A DNA stretch of 64,000 nt, taken from positions 124,001 through 188,000 of the forward strand of contig NZ_VORS01000004.1 in the NCBI RefSeq assembly GCF_007997075.1, given 5' to 3'. The DNA is from Polaribacter sp. IC073 (lineage in GTDB: Bacteria > Bacteroidota > Bacteroidia > Flavobacteriales > Flavobacteriaceae). The first letter of the stretch is position 1; each line of letters starts with the position of its first letter. The notes under the pieces are model-generated. The model did not search any database, was not told the DNA's origin, and worked only from the letters and a program-made list of their open reading frames with translations. Shown here one piece after another: positions 7,917 to 17,020 of the stretch. Both the position numbers and the translations under genes were made by a program.

Positions 7917-8558
7917 TTACAAACGCTCCTCTATCCATTTCTTAAAGCTGTAAAAATTTTGAGGTGCAACTCCATGTCCAACATTGTATTCAGAGTACAC
8001 ATTGTTAAAACCTAATTTGTCTAAAAAAGGTTTTGAGTTTCTAGCCCATTCTACTGGTAAAACCTGGTCTACAGAACCATGAGAACAATAATAATCGGTT
8101 TTAATATCGGTGGATATTTTTTCTGGAAGTAGTTCTGTATTTATATAACCACTCAATACAATTACGTGTTGTATTTTATTCGGATAGAAGAAACTCAAAG
8201 AATAGCTTAAAATAGCACCTTGACTAAAGCCTAGTAAAAAGGTTTTATCAGAATTTGTGTTGTATTTTTTCTTTATTTCATCAATAAAAATGGCGATTTT
8301 ATCTATGGATTCTTTCGCTTCTTTTAAGTCGGAAAACTTTCCGTTTTTATCATCAAAATTAATAGTATACCAAGCGTAACCGCCAAAACCCATTGAAAGA
8401 GGAGCTTGTGCGCTTACAATTAATAAATTGTCTGGTAATTCTTCTGCAAAAGAAAATAAATCTTGTTCATTACTTCCGTACCCGTGCAGCAAAATTAATA
8501 AAGACGGCTTTTCTACAGGAATTTTAGGTGTTCTAACGATATAATGCAAATCACTCAT
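7917..8558 (-). CDS. Alpha/beta hydrolase, phospholipase/carboxylesterase family
   Basis: This 213-residue cytosolic esterase has the oxyanion motif LLHGYGSNEQD near residues 23-33, the nucleophile elbow GFSQG with S112, and a likely triad completed by D164 (GSVDQVLP) and H195 (NVGHGVAP). This arrangement is typical of the acyl-protein thioesterase / carboxylesterase family. The natural substrate is unknown. It is the last gene of a minus-strand run starting with the BatA-like gene, 15 bases after the DUF4870-like gene. Confidence 0.9.
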   Translation of the reverse strand: MSDLHYIVRTPKIPVEKPSLLILLHGYGSNEQDLFSFAEELPDNLLIVSAQAPLSMGFGGYAWYTINFDDKNGKFSDLKEAKESIDKIAIFIDEIKKKYNTNSDKTFLLGFSQGAILSYSLSFFYPNKIQHVIVLSGYINTELLPEKISTDIKTDYYCSHGSVDQVLPVEWARNSKPFLDKLGFNNVYSEYNVGHGVAPQNFYSFKKWIEERL

Positions 8559-8573
8559 TTTAAATATAATCTT

Positions 8574-8900
8574 TTAAATATTTTTAAACCATTCTTGAAA
8601 ATGTTCACCAATAAAAGGAACTAATTTCTCTTCGCCTTTAATTGCTCCAAATAGAGAAATAATCCAAAGAACAAAAGCAACAACTCCAACAATCCAACCA
8701 GCAGTAGCTCCTATATAGCTATACACAATGTATTGATTTGCGAAGTACAAAAGATTTAAACCAACCATTTGTCTTATGTAGAAACTTGCAAAAGGGTTCT
8801 TTTTACTGTTGTTCATAATAAAAGCGATAAGTAAACCAAGTACCCATAAATGACTAATAATAGCGGCTGTTTTTCCTTCTTTTACTGTATAATTGTCCAT
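8574..8900 (-). CDS. Small DUF4870-like membrane protein
   Basis: This 108-residue protein has a short soluble start (KEGKTAAIISHLWVLG) and three hydrophobic segments around residues 12-30, 45-65 and 68-88, ending in a charged tail. The pattern fits the DUF4870/Tic20-like group of small membrane proteins, for which no bacterial function is established. It begins four bases after the dihydroorotase-like gene, so the genes are co-transcribed. Confidence 0.75.
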   Translation of the reverse strand: MDNYTVKEGKTAAIISHLWVLGLLIAFIMNNSKKNPFASFYIRQMVGLNLLYFANQYIVYSYIGATAGWIVGVVAFVLWIISLFGAIKGEEKLVPFIGEHFQEWFKNI

Positions 8901-8904
8901 AGAA

Positions 8905-10164
8905 TTAAGAGTTTAATATAAGTTGATTGTTAGCGTAAATACCATACACTTTTCCATTCATTTTTTTATTGATAAATGCACTGTTTTTAGATGTTGATAA
9001 AATATCTTTTTTGATAAAAGTATATTTTTCTTCAGGATTAAAAAGTGAAATATCTGCTGTTCTTCCTTCTGAAATAGAAGTGGATGCTAAACCAAAAATA
9101 TGTCTTGGCTTTGAGGTGATTTGTTCGATAAAATCCTTTAGGTCTAAAACCGAATTTACTGCGCTAAATAAACTTTCTAACCCAATTGTACCGTCTTTTG
9201 CCTCGCTAAATTCTAATTTTTTATGCTCAATATCAATAGGGTTGTGGTCTGATGTAATAATATCGATAACACCCGATTTTACACCTTTTTGCAACGCTTT
9301 ACAGTCTGCATTGGTTCTTAATGGCGGATTCGTTTTATAGTTGCTATCAAACTCGTGTAATTCAATATCTGTTAACGTTAAATTGTGCACGGCAACACTA
9401 CAAGTAACTTGTAAGCCTTTCTTTTTTGCCTCTTTTATTAAGTCTACAGATTTTACAGTAGAAATTGTTGGGATGTGTAATTTTCCGCCAGTATATTCTA
9501 ATAAAAATAAATCTCTAGCAATTTGCAATTCTTCTGCCAATGCAGGAATTCCTTTTAAACCTAATTTAGTGCTATTAATGCCTTCATGTGCAATACCTTC
9601 ACTAGCAATTGACTTGTTTTTAGGAAAACTCAATACCAGGCCGTCAAAATTTTGAGCATATAATATAGCGACTTTCATCAAATTATCATTGTCAATCGGT
9701 TTTTTATAATCGCCAAAAGCAATCGCACCAGATTGTTGCATATCATACAATTCTGCCATTTCAGTTCCTTTGCTTTGCGCAGTTAAGGCAGCAATAGGAT
9801 ATAATTTTGTAGCAAAACCATTTCCTTTATGAATTAGAAATTCTACCGCTGCTTTATTATCTATTACAGGGTTTGAGTTTGCGTTTACTGCAACGGCTGT
9901 AAAGCCACTTTTAGCAGCAACTTGCAGTCCGTTTTTAATCGTCTCACGTTCTTCATAACCAGGTTCTCCAAAAGAAACACTCGTATCAAACCATCCACAA
10001 GAAACATGTAGGTTTTCTTTAGTTACAATAGTGTATTCTTTTTTAGACGGAATGGTGTCTTCAATTTGTTTGATAATACCTTCTTGAATTAAAATATCTT
10101 TTTTTTGTTGATGGTAAAGGCTTGAAGAATCTATAATCGTTGCCGATTTTATAAGCGTAATCAT
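8905..10164 (-). CDS. Dihydroorotase-like amidohydrolase lacking the HxH metal motif
   Basis: This 419-residue protein keeps the cyclic amidohydrolase layout of dihydroorotase, including NPPLRT and TSDHNPID near the C-terminal half. The hallmark HVHFREPG is replaced by SVSFGEPG: both metal-binding histidines are serines (S62 and S64). The later HICHVST-type segment also reads LHIPTIST. It should therefore not bind zinc normally and is probably a non-catalytic homologue, similar to inactive dihydroorotases that scaffold aspartate transcarbamoylase in other bacteria. I recall the same substitution in other Flavobacteriaceae, so it looks conserved, not newly broken. Its ATG overlaps the stop of the BatA-like gene by four bases. 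Confidence 0.85.
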   Translation of the reverse strand: MITLIKSATIIDSSSLYHQQKKDILIQEGIIKQIEDTIPSKKEYTIVTKENLHVSCGWFDTSVSFGEPGYEERETIKNGLQVAAKSGFTAVAVNANSNPVIDNKAAVEFLIHKGNGFATKLYPIAALTAQSKGTEMAELYDMQQSGAIAFGDYKKPIDNDNLMKVAILYAQNFDGLVLSFPKNKSIASEGIAHEGINSTKLGLKGIPALAEELQIARDLFLLEYTGGKLHIPTISTVKSVDLIKEAKKKGLQVTCSVAVHNLTLTDIELHEFDSNYKTNPPLRTNADCKALQKGVKSGVIDIITSDHNPIDIEHKKLEFSEAKDGTIGLESLFSAVNSVLDLKDFIEQITSKPRHIFGLASTSISEGRTADISLFNPEEKYTFIKKDILSTSKNSAFINKKMNGKVYGIYANNQLILNS

Positions 10165-12101
10165 GGTTTATAGAATTTTAAAATCAAAATTTCTAATAAC
10201 AAAGATACAATTGCCAAGGCTAAAAACCATTTCCAAAGCCAATGAACTTCATTCTTTTTATTAATTTTTTCGAAAACGTCTTTTATAGACGAAGAAATTG
10301 TGATGTTTTTATGGTTTTCCTTTAAGGTGTTTAAGTCTAAAAAATTTAATAAACTTTCTTCTTTAGGGTAGTTAAAAGCGATATTTTTAATATTGATACT
10401 CTCTTTGAAAACTTTGTACAAACCAGCTTCTAAAGGTTGTTCTTTTGTGGTAATGATTACTTTGTTTTGGTAGGTTTGCTGTATCGGAATAAAAGAGTTG
10501 TGTCTATTCGAAATTGCTAAAATTTCATCCTTACTAATTTGTGTTTCTATTGCTATTTTATTTTCTTGGTTTATGCGATAAGCTAATTTAGGATATTGAA
10601 AACTCATCTTACCAAAGTTGTAAAAGACAGGGACAATTAACGGCGAATTTAAAAAATTACTGTTCTTTTTATTTAACGCACTTGAGACATAATAAATGTT
10701 ACTATTTGCTAATTGACTTATAAAAGATGCGTTGTTTTCAAAGGAAACTATTTTAGAAGTGTTGGCTAAAATAGGGTAGTGGCTTTGCACTGTTGGATAT
10801 TGAAAGTTAGTTACTTTTTTAGAGAATACATTTTTAAAAATTGGGTGTTTGTAATTGATGGTTGTAACCTTTAAAGTGTCTTTTTTTTGAGGTTCAATTT
10901 TGCCTAAATTTAAGTTTTTTAGAAAGAGATTGTATGAAGAGATATCTATTTTTTCATTCGGAATTATAACAATACTTCCATTATTTTTCGAAAAATTTAT
11001 CAAACTTTTTAATAAAATTTCTGGTATGTTTTCTAATTCATTCAGTACGATTAATTGTTGCTCTTGAATGGTGTTGTAGTTTGTGTTTTGAAGCGAAGAA
11101 CTTGTAAACTCAAATTCTTCTTTTGTATAAATTTTCGATAAAAAAGTAGCCTCATTTCCAATAGCTAAAACACGTGTTTTTTGGTTGTTGTTTAGAGTGA
11201 AAAAATAGGTGTTGTCAAATGAAAAAGTATCGCTGAAAGAAAGTGTTATTTTGCCTAAGAAATTTGGTGTGTTAGTAACTGTAAATTGAATTGTTTTTTC
11301 TGTGTCTTTCTCAATAGGGAAGGACTGTTTGCTAATTAAGTTTTCTCCGTTAAAAAGGGCAATTGGTAGCTTGTCTTTTTTATTACCTTGATTTTTAACA
11401 ATTACATTTACGGTGAAATTATTGTTATTTTTACTGTTGATGAAAACACTGTCTATTGAAACATTACTTTTTAGGGTCGCTTCTAATTTTATAGCCGTAA
11501 AAGCGGGTGTTACATTTGTAAACTTATTTACGTAATTGTATTGAAAATCAGATATTAATATGTTTTCATTTGAAGTGTTTGTTGTGGTTTTGTTTTCTTG
11601 GCTAATTTTTAGTAAAATGGTCTCAAGATCTAACTTTATGGAAGTTTTTTCTGTTTTTAAAAGTACATTTTTTAATTCATCTTTACCAATATCTTTGTAA
11701 AAATCGGTATTTGTTAATAGAGAATATTCATTTTTGACATCTGTATTTTCTATAATTTCTTGTGCAGCAATTTTTAGTAAATTACCTTTTTCACCTTTTG
11801 TATTTGTACTTAAAGAGTTGTCTAAGTAAATAAAATTATGTTGTTTCTTAGTACTATTAGTATCACTAAAATAAGGTTGAGAAAAAGCAATAAGTATCGC
11901 AGTAAATAATAGTAGTCTTGTGGCTAATATGAGCCATTTTTTTATACGAGAACTTTTACGTGATTGTTGTTGTAGTTTTTGTAAAAAAGCAACATTGGTA
12001 AATGGTATTTTCACAAACTTTTGAAGCTGAAAAAGATGTACTAATATAGGGATAATTAGTAGTGCTAAAAAGTATAAAATTTCAGGATTTTTAAATTGCA
12101 T
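10161..12101 (-). CDS. BatA-like membrane protein with N-terminal aerotolerance domain
   Basis: This 646-residue protein begins with the BatA N-terminal signature FKNPEILYFLALLIIPILVH, followed by a second membrane helix (about 60-77) and a large extracytoplasmic part. Residues around 95 (YLDNSLSTN) resemble the DxSxS metal site of a vWA domain, and the middle has many strands of the type seen in Bacteroidota BatA/BatB-like proteins. A last membrane helix lies at about 622-641. The Bat (Bacteroides aerotolerance) name comes from oxygen-tolerance phenotypes; the molecular function is not known. It heads the run that continues into the dihydroorotase-like gene with a four-base overlap. Confidence 0.8.
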   Translation of the reverse strand: MQFKNPEILYFLALLIIPILVHLFQLQKFVKIPFTNVAFLQKLQQQSRKSSRIKKWLILATRLLLFTAILIAFSQPYFSDTNSTKKQHNFIYLDNSLSTNTKGEKGNLLKIAAQEIIENTDVKNEYSLLTNTDFYKDIGKDELKNVLLKTEKTSIKLDLETILLKISQENKTTTNTSNENILISDFQYNYVNKFTNVTPAFTAIKLEATLKSNVSIDSVFINSKNNNNFTVNVIVKNQGNKKDKLPIALFNGENLISKQSFPIEKDTEKTIQFTVTNTPNFLGKITLSFSDTFSFDNTYFFTLNNNQKTRVLAIGNEATFLSKIYTKEEFEFTSSSLQNTNYNTIQEQQLIVLNELENIPEILLKSLINFSKNNGSIVIIPNEKIDISSYNLFLKNLNLGKIEPQKKDTLKVTTINYKHPIFKNVFSKKVTNFQYPTVQSHYPILANTSKIVSFENNASFISQLANSNIYYVSSALNKKNSNFLNSPLIVPVFYNFGKMSFQYPKLAYRINQENKIAIETQISKDEILAISNRHNSFIPIQQTYQNKVIITTKEQPLEAGLYKVFKESINIKNIAFNYPKEESLLNFLDLNTLKENHKNITISSSIKDVFEKINKKNEVHWLWKWFLALAIVSLLLEILILKFYKP

Positions 12102-12179
12102 TTAGTTGTAATTATTCATTTTATGAAAGTATAAATTTATTACAAAAAAAGGGATTTAAAAAGACTTGTTCATTTCTAA

Positions 12180-12944
12180 TTAAAACTTTTCGAAAACGCC
12201 TAAACCAAAGAGTGCAAAATCATATTTTACAGGGTCTGTTTTGTCTAGTTTTCTAAGATTTAAATCTAATTCAGAAACCGCTTTCCAGTCGTTTTGTTTT
12301 CTAATCAATAGCTTTAATTTTCTTGCTACGTTGCCAGAATGCACGTCTAATGGGCAAGATAAATTAGCAGGATTATGTGTGTTCCAAAGTCCGAAATCAA
12401 CACCCTTTTCATCTTTTCTAACCATCCAACGTAAATACATATTTATACGTTTTGCTGCAGAATTTTTCAAAGGGTCTGAGATGTGTTTCTGAGTTCTTTG
12501 TTGGTGTTCAACTTCAAAAAATAAAGTTTTAAAGTTATTTATTGCGGTTTGGTAGGTGTTAGAATTATCCTTAATTGAAAGCGCATTTTCCAATCCACCA
12601 TGATTTATGTAGATGTGTTGTAGTGATTTTATAAACTGTTGAAAGTCGATATAATTAAAAGTTCTGTGAACAAAACCTTCTAAACTTTTCAAATCATTTT
12701 CTTGATGATTTAAGATGAAATCATGTGGAGAATTGTCTAACAATTCCATCATTTTAGAAGCGTTTCTAATAATCATAGTTCTATTTCCCCAAGAAATAAT
12801 TGCAGCCAAAAAGCCCGCAATTTCAATATCTTCTTTTTTAGAAAATAAATGCGGAATCTGTATAGGATCTGAATCGATGAATTTAGGATTGTTATATAAA
12901 ATAACTTTTTCGTCTAGAAATTCTTTGAGTTCAGATTTTTTCAT
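12180..12944 (-). CDS. TIGR02757 family protein
   Basis: This 254-residue soluble protein matches the conserved TIGR02757 family, with SWGNRTMIIRNASKMMELL, the motif HDFILNH and the C-terminal LDVHSGNVARKL and FALFGLGVFEKF. The family is common in Bacteroidota; its helix-rich pattern resembles helix-hairpin-helix DNA-repair glycosylases, but no activity is established. It starts eight bases after the CPBP protease gene and is probably co-transcribed with it. Confidence 0.85.
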   Translation of the reverse strand: MKKSELKEFLDEKVILYNNPKFIDSDPIQIPHLFSKKEDIEIAGFLAAIISWGNRTMIIRNASKMMELLDNSPHDFILNHQENDLKSLEGFVHRTFNYIDFQQFIKSLQHIYINHGGLENALSIKDNSNTYQTAINNFKTLFFEVEHQQRTQKHISDPLKNSAAKRINMYLRWMVRKDEKGVDFGLWNTHNPANLSCPLDVHSGNVARKLKLLIRKQNDWKAVSELDLNLRKLDKTDPVKYDFALFGLGVFEKF

Positions 12945-12952
12945 AAAATTTA

Positions 12953-13498
12953 TTATTTAAAGATAAAACTAAGTAGAATTAAGGTTCCGTTATAGCACCC
13001 ATGAAGTAACATAGACCATTGCAAGCCAAAACGGACTCTTATGTAACCAAAATAGCCGCCCAAGAGTATTTGTGGCAATACTAATAAAGGGGATAATAGT
13101 ATCACGTTCATTGTTAAATCAAAATTTGTAATATGAACAAAGCCAAATAATAAAGCAAAAACATAAAATGCTATTTTAAAAGCTTTAGGTTTCTTAAAAG
13201 CTGTTATTGGCGCTCTAAAAAGAACTTCTTCTATAACAGGAACAAGAACTGCTCCTAGCAAAAATATTTGAAGAATTCCCATGTTTTCAAACATAGCCTC
13301 TACTTTATGATTTTCCATATTTACCCATCCCATTTCTTCAATAAGCGCAAAAATAGGTGAGATGGCAATTCCTGTTAAAAGACTTATTATAAGTACTTTA
13401 AAAAATAGGGTAAATCGGTAATTTATATTTGTATTGGTATCTTTTTCAAGAATAGGATTTTTTAAGTACGCGATTAAGTTTCGGAAAGTTTCCTTCAT
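12953..13498 (-). CDS. CPBP family intramembrane protease
   Basis: This 181-residue protein has about five membrane segments and the CPBP (Abi/CAAX protease) signature: EEVLFR with E90, E91 and R95, FGFVHITNF with H122, and LLHGCYN with H166 and N170. These glutamates and histidines form the active site in the RCE1 family. Substrates of bacterial members are mostly unknown. It precedes TIGR02757. Confidence 0.85.
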   Translation of the reverse strand: MKETFRNLIAYLKNPILEKDTNTNINYRFTLFFKVLIISLLTGIAISPIFALIEEMGWVNMENHKVEAMFENMGILQIFLLGAVLVPVIEEVLFRAPITAFKKPKAFKIAFYVFALLFGFVHITNFDLTMNVILLSPLLVLPQILLGGYFGYIRVRFGLQWSMLLHGCYNGTLILLSFIFK

Positions 13499-13545
13499 AG
13501 TAAAGTTTACACATTAGTAGTATAAAAACATCATTTGTTACAGAA

Positions 13546-14205
13546 TTAAATAATTTTACCATCTTTCATGGTTAATTTTCTATCTGCCATTTCTGCCAAT
13601 TCTTCATTATGGGTTACTAAAACAAAAGTTTGTCCAAATTTATCACGCAATTCAAAGAATAGCTTGTGTAGATTTTTTGCAGATTCGCTGTCTAAGTTTC
13701 CACTGGGTTCATCTGCTAAAATTACCGACGGATTGTTAATTAATGCTCTAGCAACAGCAACACGTTGTTGTTCTCCACCAGAAAGCTCATTGGGTTTGTG
13801 ATTTATTCTATGAGATAAACCCAGGAACTCTAAGATTTCTTTGGCTCTTTTTTCAGTTTCTTTCTTGGACTTTTTACCAATAAAAGCAGGAATACAAACA
13901 TTTTCTAATGCTGTAAATTCTGGTAATAATTGATGAAATTGAAAGATAAAACCAATGTGATTATTTCTAAATGAAGATATTTTTTTGTCTGATAAATTTT
14001 TGAGTGAAATACCGTTTAAAGAAAGTTCAAAATTTTGTGCTACTAAAGGTTTGTCTAAAGTACCTAAGATTTGTAATAAGGTAGTTTTTCCTGCTCCAGA
14101 AGGACCAACAATAGCTACAATTTCTCCTTTTTTGATGTGCAAATCCACGCCTTTTAAAACTTCTACATCACCATAATATTTGTGAATATTCTTACAAACA
14201 ATCAT
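13546..14205 (-). CDS. ABC transporter ATP-binding protein, LolD/MacB-like
   Basis: This 219-residue ATPase has Walker [10 protein letters not shown] (34-42), the signature [14 protein letters not shown], Walker [13 protein letters not shown] with the catalytic glutamate present, and the H-loop THNEE. The sequence fits the LolD/MacB/FtsE group that powers lipoprotein release or mechanotransmission. No permease gene is adjacent, so the partner must lie elsewhere, as is usual for LolD in Bacteroidota. Confidence 0.9.
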   Translation of the reverse strand: MIVCKNIHKYYGDVEVLKGVDLHIKKGEIVAIVGPSGAGKTTLLQILGTLDKPLVAQNFELSLNGISLKNLSDKKISSFRNNHIGFIFQFHQLLPEFTALENVCIPAFIGKKSKKETEKRAKEILEFLGLSHRINHKPNELSGGEQQRVAVARALINNPSVILADEPSGNLDSESAKNLHKLFFELRDKFGQTFVLVTHNEELAEMADRKLTMKDGKII

Positions 14206-14307
14206 ACCTTCTTTAATTTAAAAACGAATGTATAAAAAAGAAATTAGAAACACATATATGTGCTTCTGATTTCAGTTTCAAATCTCAAATAAATCGATGA
14301 ACAATAC

Positions 14308-16794
14308 TTAAAAAATATTTTTTAGAGTTTTGTAGTCTATAAAATAAACAAATCTTACAGATAATGTGTGTTGATTTGGTTGGTTGAATAAATTTTCTAG
14401 GTTTTTGTAAAAATCCAATCCAGATTTATCGTTGGCATCAAAAATAGAATTCCTGTAAAAAACAATGAATTGACTCCCTGGAGCAAATTGCCAGAAGTAA
14501 TTTAAATCTAAATTCCAACTATTAAAATTCACGTCGTTACCCGCGTAATTTGTATTTTCAGCTAAAGAGCCATCATTATTTAAGTTGTAATAACTATTGT
14601 AAGCAACATCACTCCAATAATGTCTAAAACTTAATGATAATGAAGAATCTGTACTGAAATTATAGGTACCAGATATGGTATTTGTGTAGCTTTTTATATC
14701 TCTCTGACCAAAAATAACGGTACTCGTATCTTGGCTTACATAACCTTGATCATTGTGCGTTTTATTATAATTTAGACTATATTGTAATGAAAACTGATTT
14801 GTAAATCGGTAACGCGGACTAATACTAATGCCGTAAGCTTTTTGAGGATGGTTTTTGTAGCTTGTAAAATAAGCATTTGTATTTAACTCTAATTTCTTTT
14901 GAGAATTGGTAGAAATCCAGCCATTTACATTCATTGTTTCTGGTCTTTTAAAAAAGACTCCGCTTGTGGTTCCTTGTCTTGGTTCAAAATAATCTCTATT
15001 TTCTGAACGGTAATTTAAATTCCCACCAAAAGTGAAACGCTCTTTTGTTTGAGCGCTAGCATTAAGACCAGCTTCATACCCTGTAAAAGCACCAGAAAAA
15101 TGCTGAAAATTTGCTTGGTTATAAAAGTTAAAACTGTAATTGTTAAACTTTTTTGTGGGTTGTAAGGTTCTCCAACCTGCACTTCCATAAAGGGTCTGTT
15201 GGTCATTTGAAAATAAAATACCTAAGTCATTTGGGTTAAAATCTTTATTTTCAAAATTATAACCTATTTCCCAATTCCAGTGTCCAGAATTATAGCCAAA
15301 ACTATTATCAAAAGTATACCCAGTTCTTGGGTTGTTTACATCGTCTGATATAGCGCTCATTTTAACAGAACCATCCACATTGTACTTGCTGTTTTTTGTT
15401 TCTATATGCCAATCTAGAGCCGTAACATTTGCGTCTCTAAAACGTCCATTTCTGGTAACATTTGTATTGATTAAAGTAACTGTAGAATTTTGATTAAATT
15501 GTTGGTCTAAAACAAGGATGTTGTAATTAGAAAAGGGATTTATAACCACTTTTCTAGTGGTTGTCCTTTTAGTGCTTGTGCCGCCGTTCATTTGTTCGGT
15601 TGTTGTTTTAATAGTAGCTTCCGTGTTTTCTGTAATTGCGTTAAAAAAACCAATTCCTAAACCATTTTTTGTTCTACCAGATATCTTTACAGCATTTAAC
15701 ATGGTTACTTTTCTGGGGTATGCTATGATTTCTTCACGAACTCTTTTACCGCTTCCATCAAAATCATCTTGTTTTATTAAGGTAGATGCAACATTAAATT
15801 GATCTATTGGAGCACCTCCAATTCTTCTAGAGTAAAATAACCGACCCTTGTTAAAAAGTTCTGTTCCTTCAGTAAAAAATTGTCTTTGTTCAGAGAATTG
15901 TTGCTCAAATGGCCCTAGATTTAACTCCACATTATCAAATCCTACTTGGCTAAAATCTGGTATTAAAGTAGCATCTAAAGTAAAATTATCTGTCAAACCA
16001 TATTTTAAATCCATACCAACGCTATAATCATATGTGGTTTCTCCTTTAAAAGAAACAGCAGTTGCAGAAGCATAAGGGTATAGATTTAATCTTGTAGGCG
16101 GTGTTATGTTATTAAAGCCATCAATTAAACCATCATACTGCGTCCAATTACCAACAGCGTTGTCTATAAAATTCCAGGTGTGTTGTTCATTTAATTTTTC
16201 TAAACGCCTGTGAAAATTAAACCCCCAAGACTGTACAGGCCTATTTGCAAAGCGAATTGCTCTGTAAGGTAGTTTTATTTCCACATTCCAGCCTTTTGAT
16301 GTAATCTGTGTAGCACTTTCCCAAACGGCACTCCAATTAAAGTCTTCATTGTCATTTGAAACTTTAGCGTCTCCTTGGTTTCCTGTAACTTGTACAATAA
16401 ATTCGAACGGATTCTGGCCATCATCATTTGGGTTAATAGTGACTAAAAAGAAATCTGCCTGACTAAAATTGTCTCTCACAGCAAATTCTTGTGGAATATT
16501 TTCTGGATCTGGATCTAACATTTCAGCAGAAATATACACGGCATCATCATCATAAATTACTTTAACGGAAGTTTGATATTCTGATGAAACAAGTTTGCCA
16601 TTATCTGGTCTAAAAACAATAAAATCTGATAATGCTTTTGCATTTTTCCATGCAATATCATTTAAAAGACCATCTATTTTCGGAGGTGTTGTAACTTTTA
16701 TAGTAGTCGTTTCTTTTCGATTGTCATTTTTCTGTGCAAATAATTGAAACGTACATAAAAGTACTAATTGTAGTATTAAAATTTGTTTATACAT
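14308..16794 (-). CDS. DUF5916 outer-membrane protein with N-terminal CBM9-like domain
   Basis: This 828-residue exported protein has a signal peptide (1-20, ending LFAQ). Residues about 28-220 resemble a family 9 carbohydrate-binding domain (PPKIDGLLNDIAW, YDDDAVYISAEM, FEFIVQVTGNQGD). The rest is DUF5916: many alternating amphipathic strands ending in an aromatic residue, as in an outer-membrane beta barrel. Members are often found near carbohydrate or peptide uptake genes, but none are here. Function unknown. It is monocistronic. Confidence 0.85.
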   Translation of the reverse strand: MYKQILILQLVLLCTFQLFAQKNDNRKETTTIKVTTPPKIDGLLNDIAWKNAKALSDFIVFRPDNGKLVSSEYQTSVKVIYDDDAVYISAEMLDPDPENIPQEFAVRDNFSQADFFLVTINPNDDGQNPFEFIVQVTGNQGDAKVSNDNEDFNWSAVWESATQITSKGWNVEIKLPYRAIRFANRPVQSWGFNFHRRLEKLNEQHTWNFIDNAVGNWTQYDGLIDGFNNITPPTRLNLYPYASATAVSFKGETTYDYSVGMDLKYGLTDNFTLDATLIPDFSQVGFDNVELNLGPFEQQFSEQRQFFTEGTELFNKGRLFYSRRIGGAPIDQFNVASTLIKQDDFDGSGKRVREEIIAYPRKVTMLNAVKISGRTKNGLGIGFFNAITENTEATIKTTTEQMNGGTSTKRTTTRKVVINPFSNYNILVLDQQFNQNSTVTLINTNVTRNGRFRDANVTALDWHIETKNSKYNVDGSVKMSAISDDVNNPRTGYTFDNSFGYNSGHWNWEIGYNFENKDFNPNDLGILFSNDQQTLYGSAGWRTLQPTKKFNNYSFNFYNQANFQHFSGAFTGYEAGLNASAQTKERFTFGGNLNYRSENRDYFEPRQGTTSGVFFKRPETMNVNGWISTNSQKKLELNTNAYFTSYKNHPQKAYGISISPRYRFTNQFSLQYSLNYNKTHNDQGYVSQDTSTVIFGQRDIKSYTNTISGTYNFSTDSSLSLSFRHYWSDVAYNSYYNLNNDGSLAENTNYAGNDVNFNSWNLDLNYFWQFAPGSQFIVFYRNSIFDANDKSGLDFYKNLENLFNQPNQHTLSVRFVYFIDYKTLKNIF

Positions 16795-16963
16795 GCGGTT
16801 TTGGTTGATTAATTGTTAACTGAGCAGACTAATATTTATTTCAAGAATGATGTTAACTTGTTATAAAGACCGCTTTATCATAGAAGTGTTACATTTAAGA
16901 AGTGTTAAATATTTCTTAAATAAAATTTAGGCCAATTATTTTTGCTTTTTTTTATTCGAATCA

Positions 16964-16996
16964 TTGCATAAAATAAGTTCTGAATTTGTATTTTTG
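16964..16996 (+). promoter_or_regulatory. Promoter of sucC
   Basis: TTG at 16964-16966 and TATTTTTG at 16989-16996, 22 bases apart, match the flavobacterial promoter. The sucC start codon follows 24 bases later. Confidence 0.55.
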
Positions 16997-17020
16997 TATC
17001 CGTTTTAAAACATTTATAGG

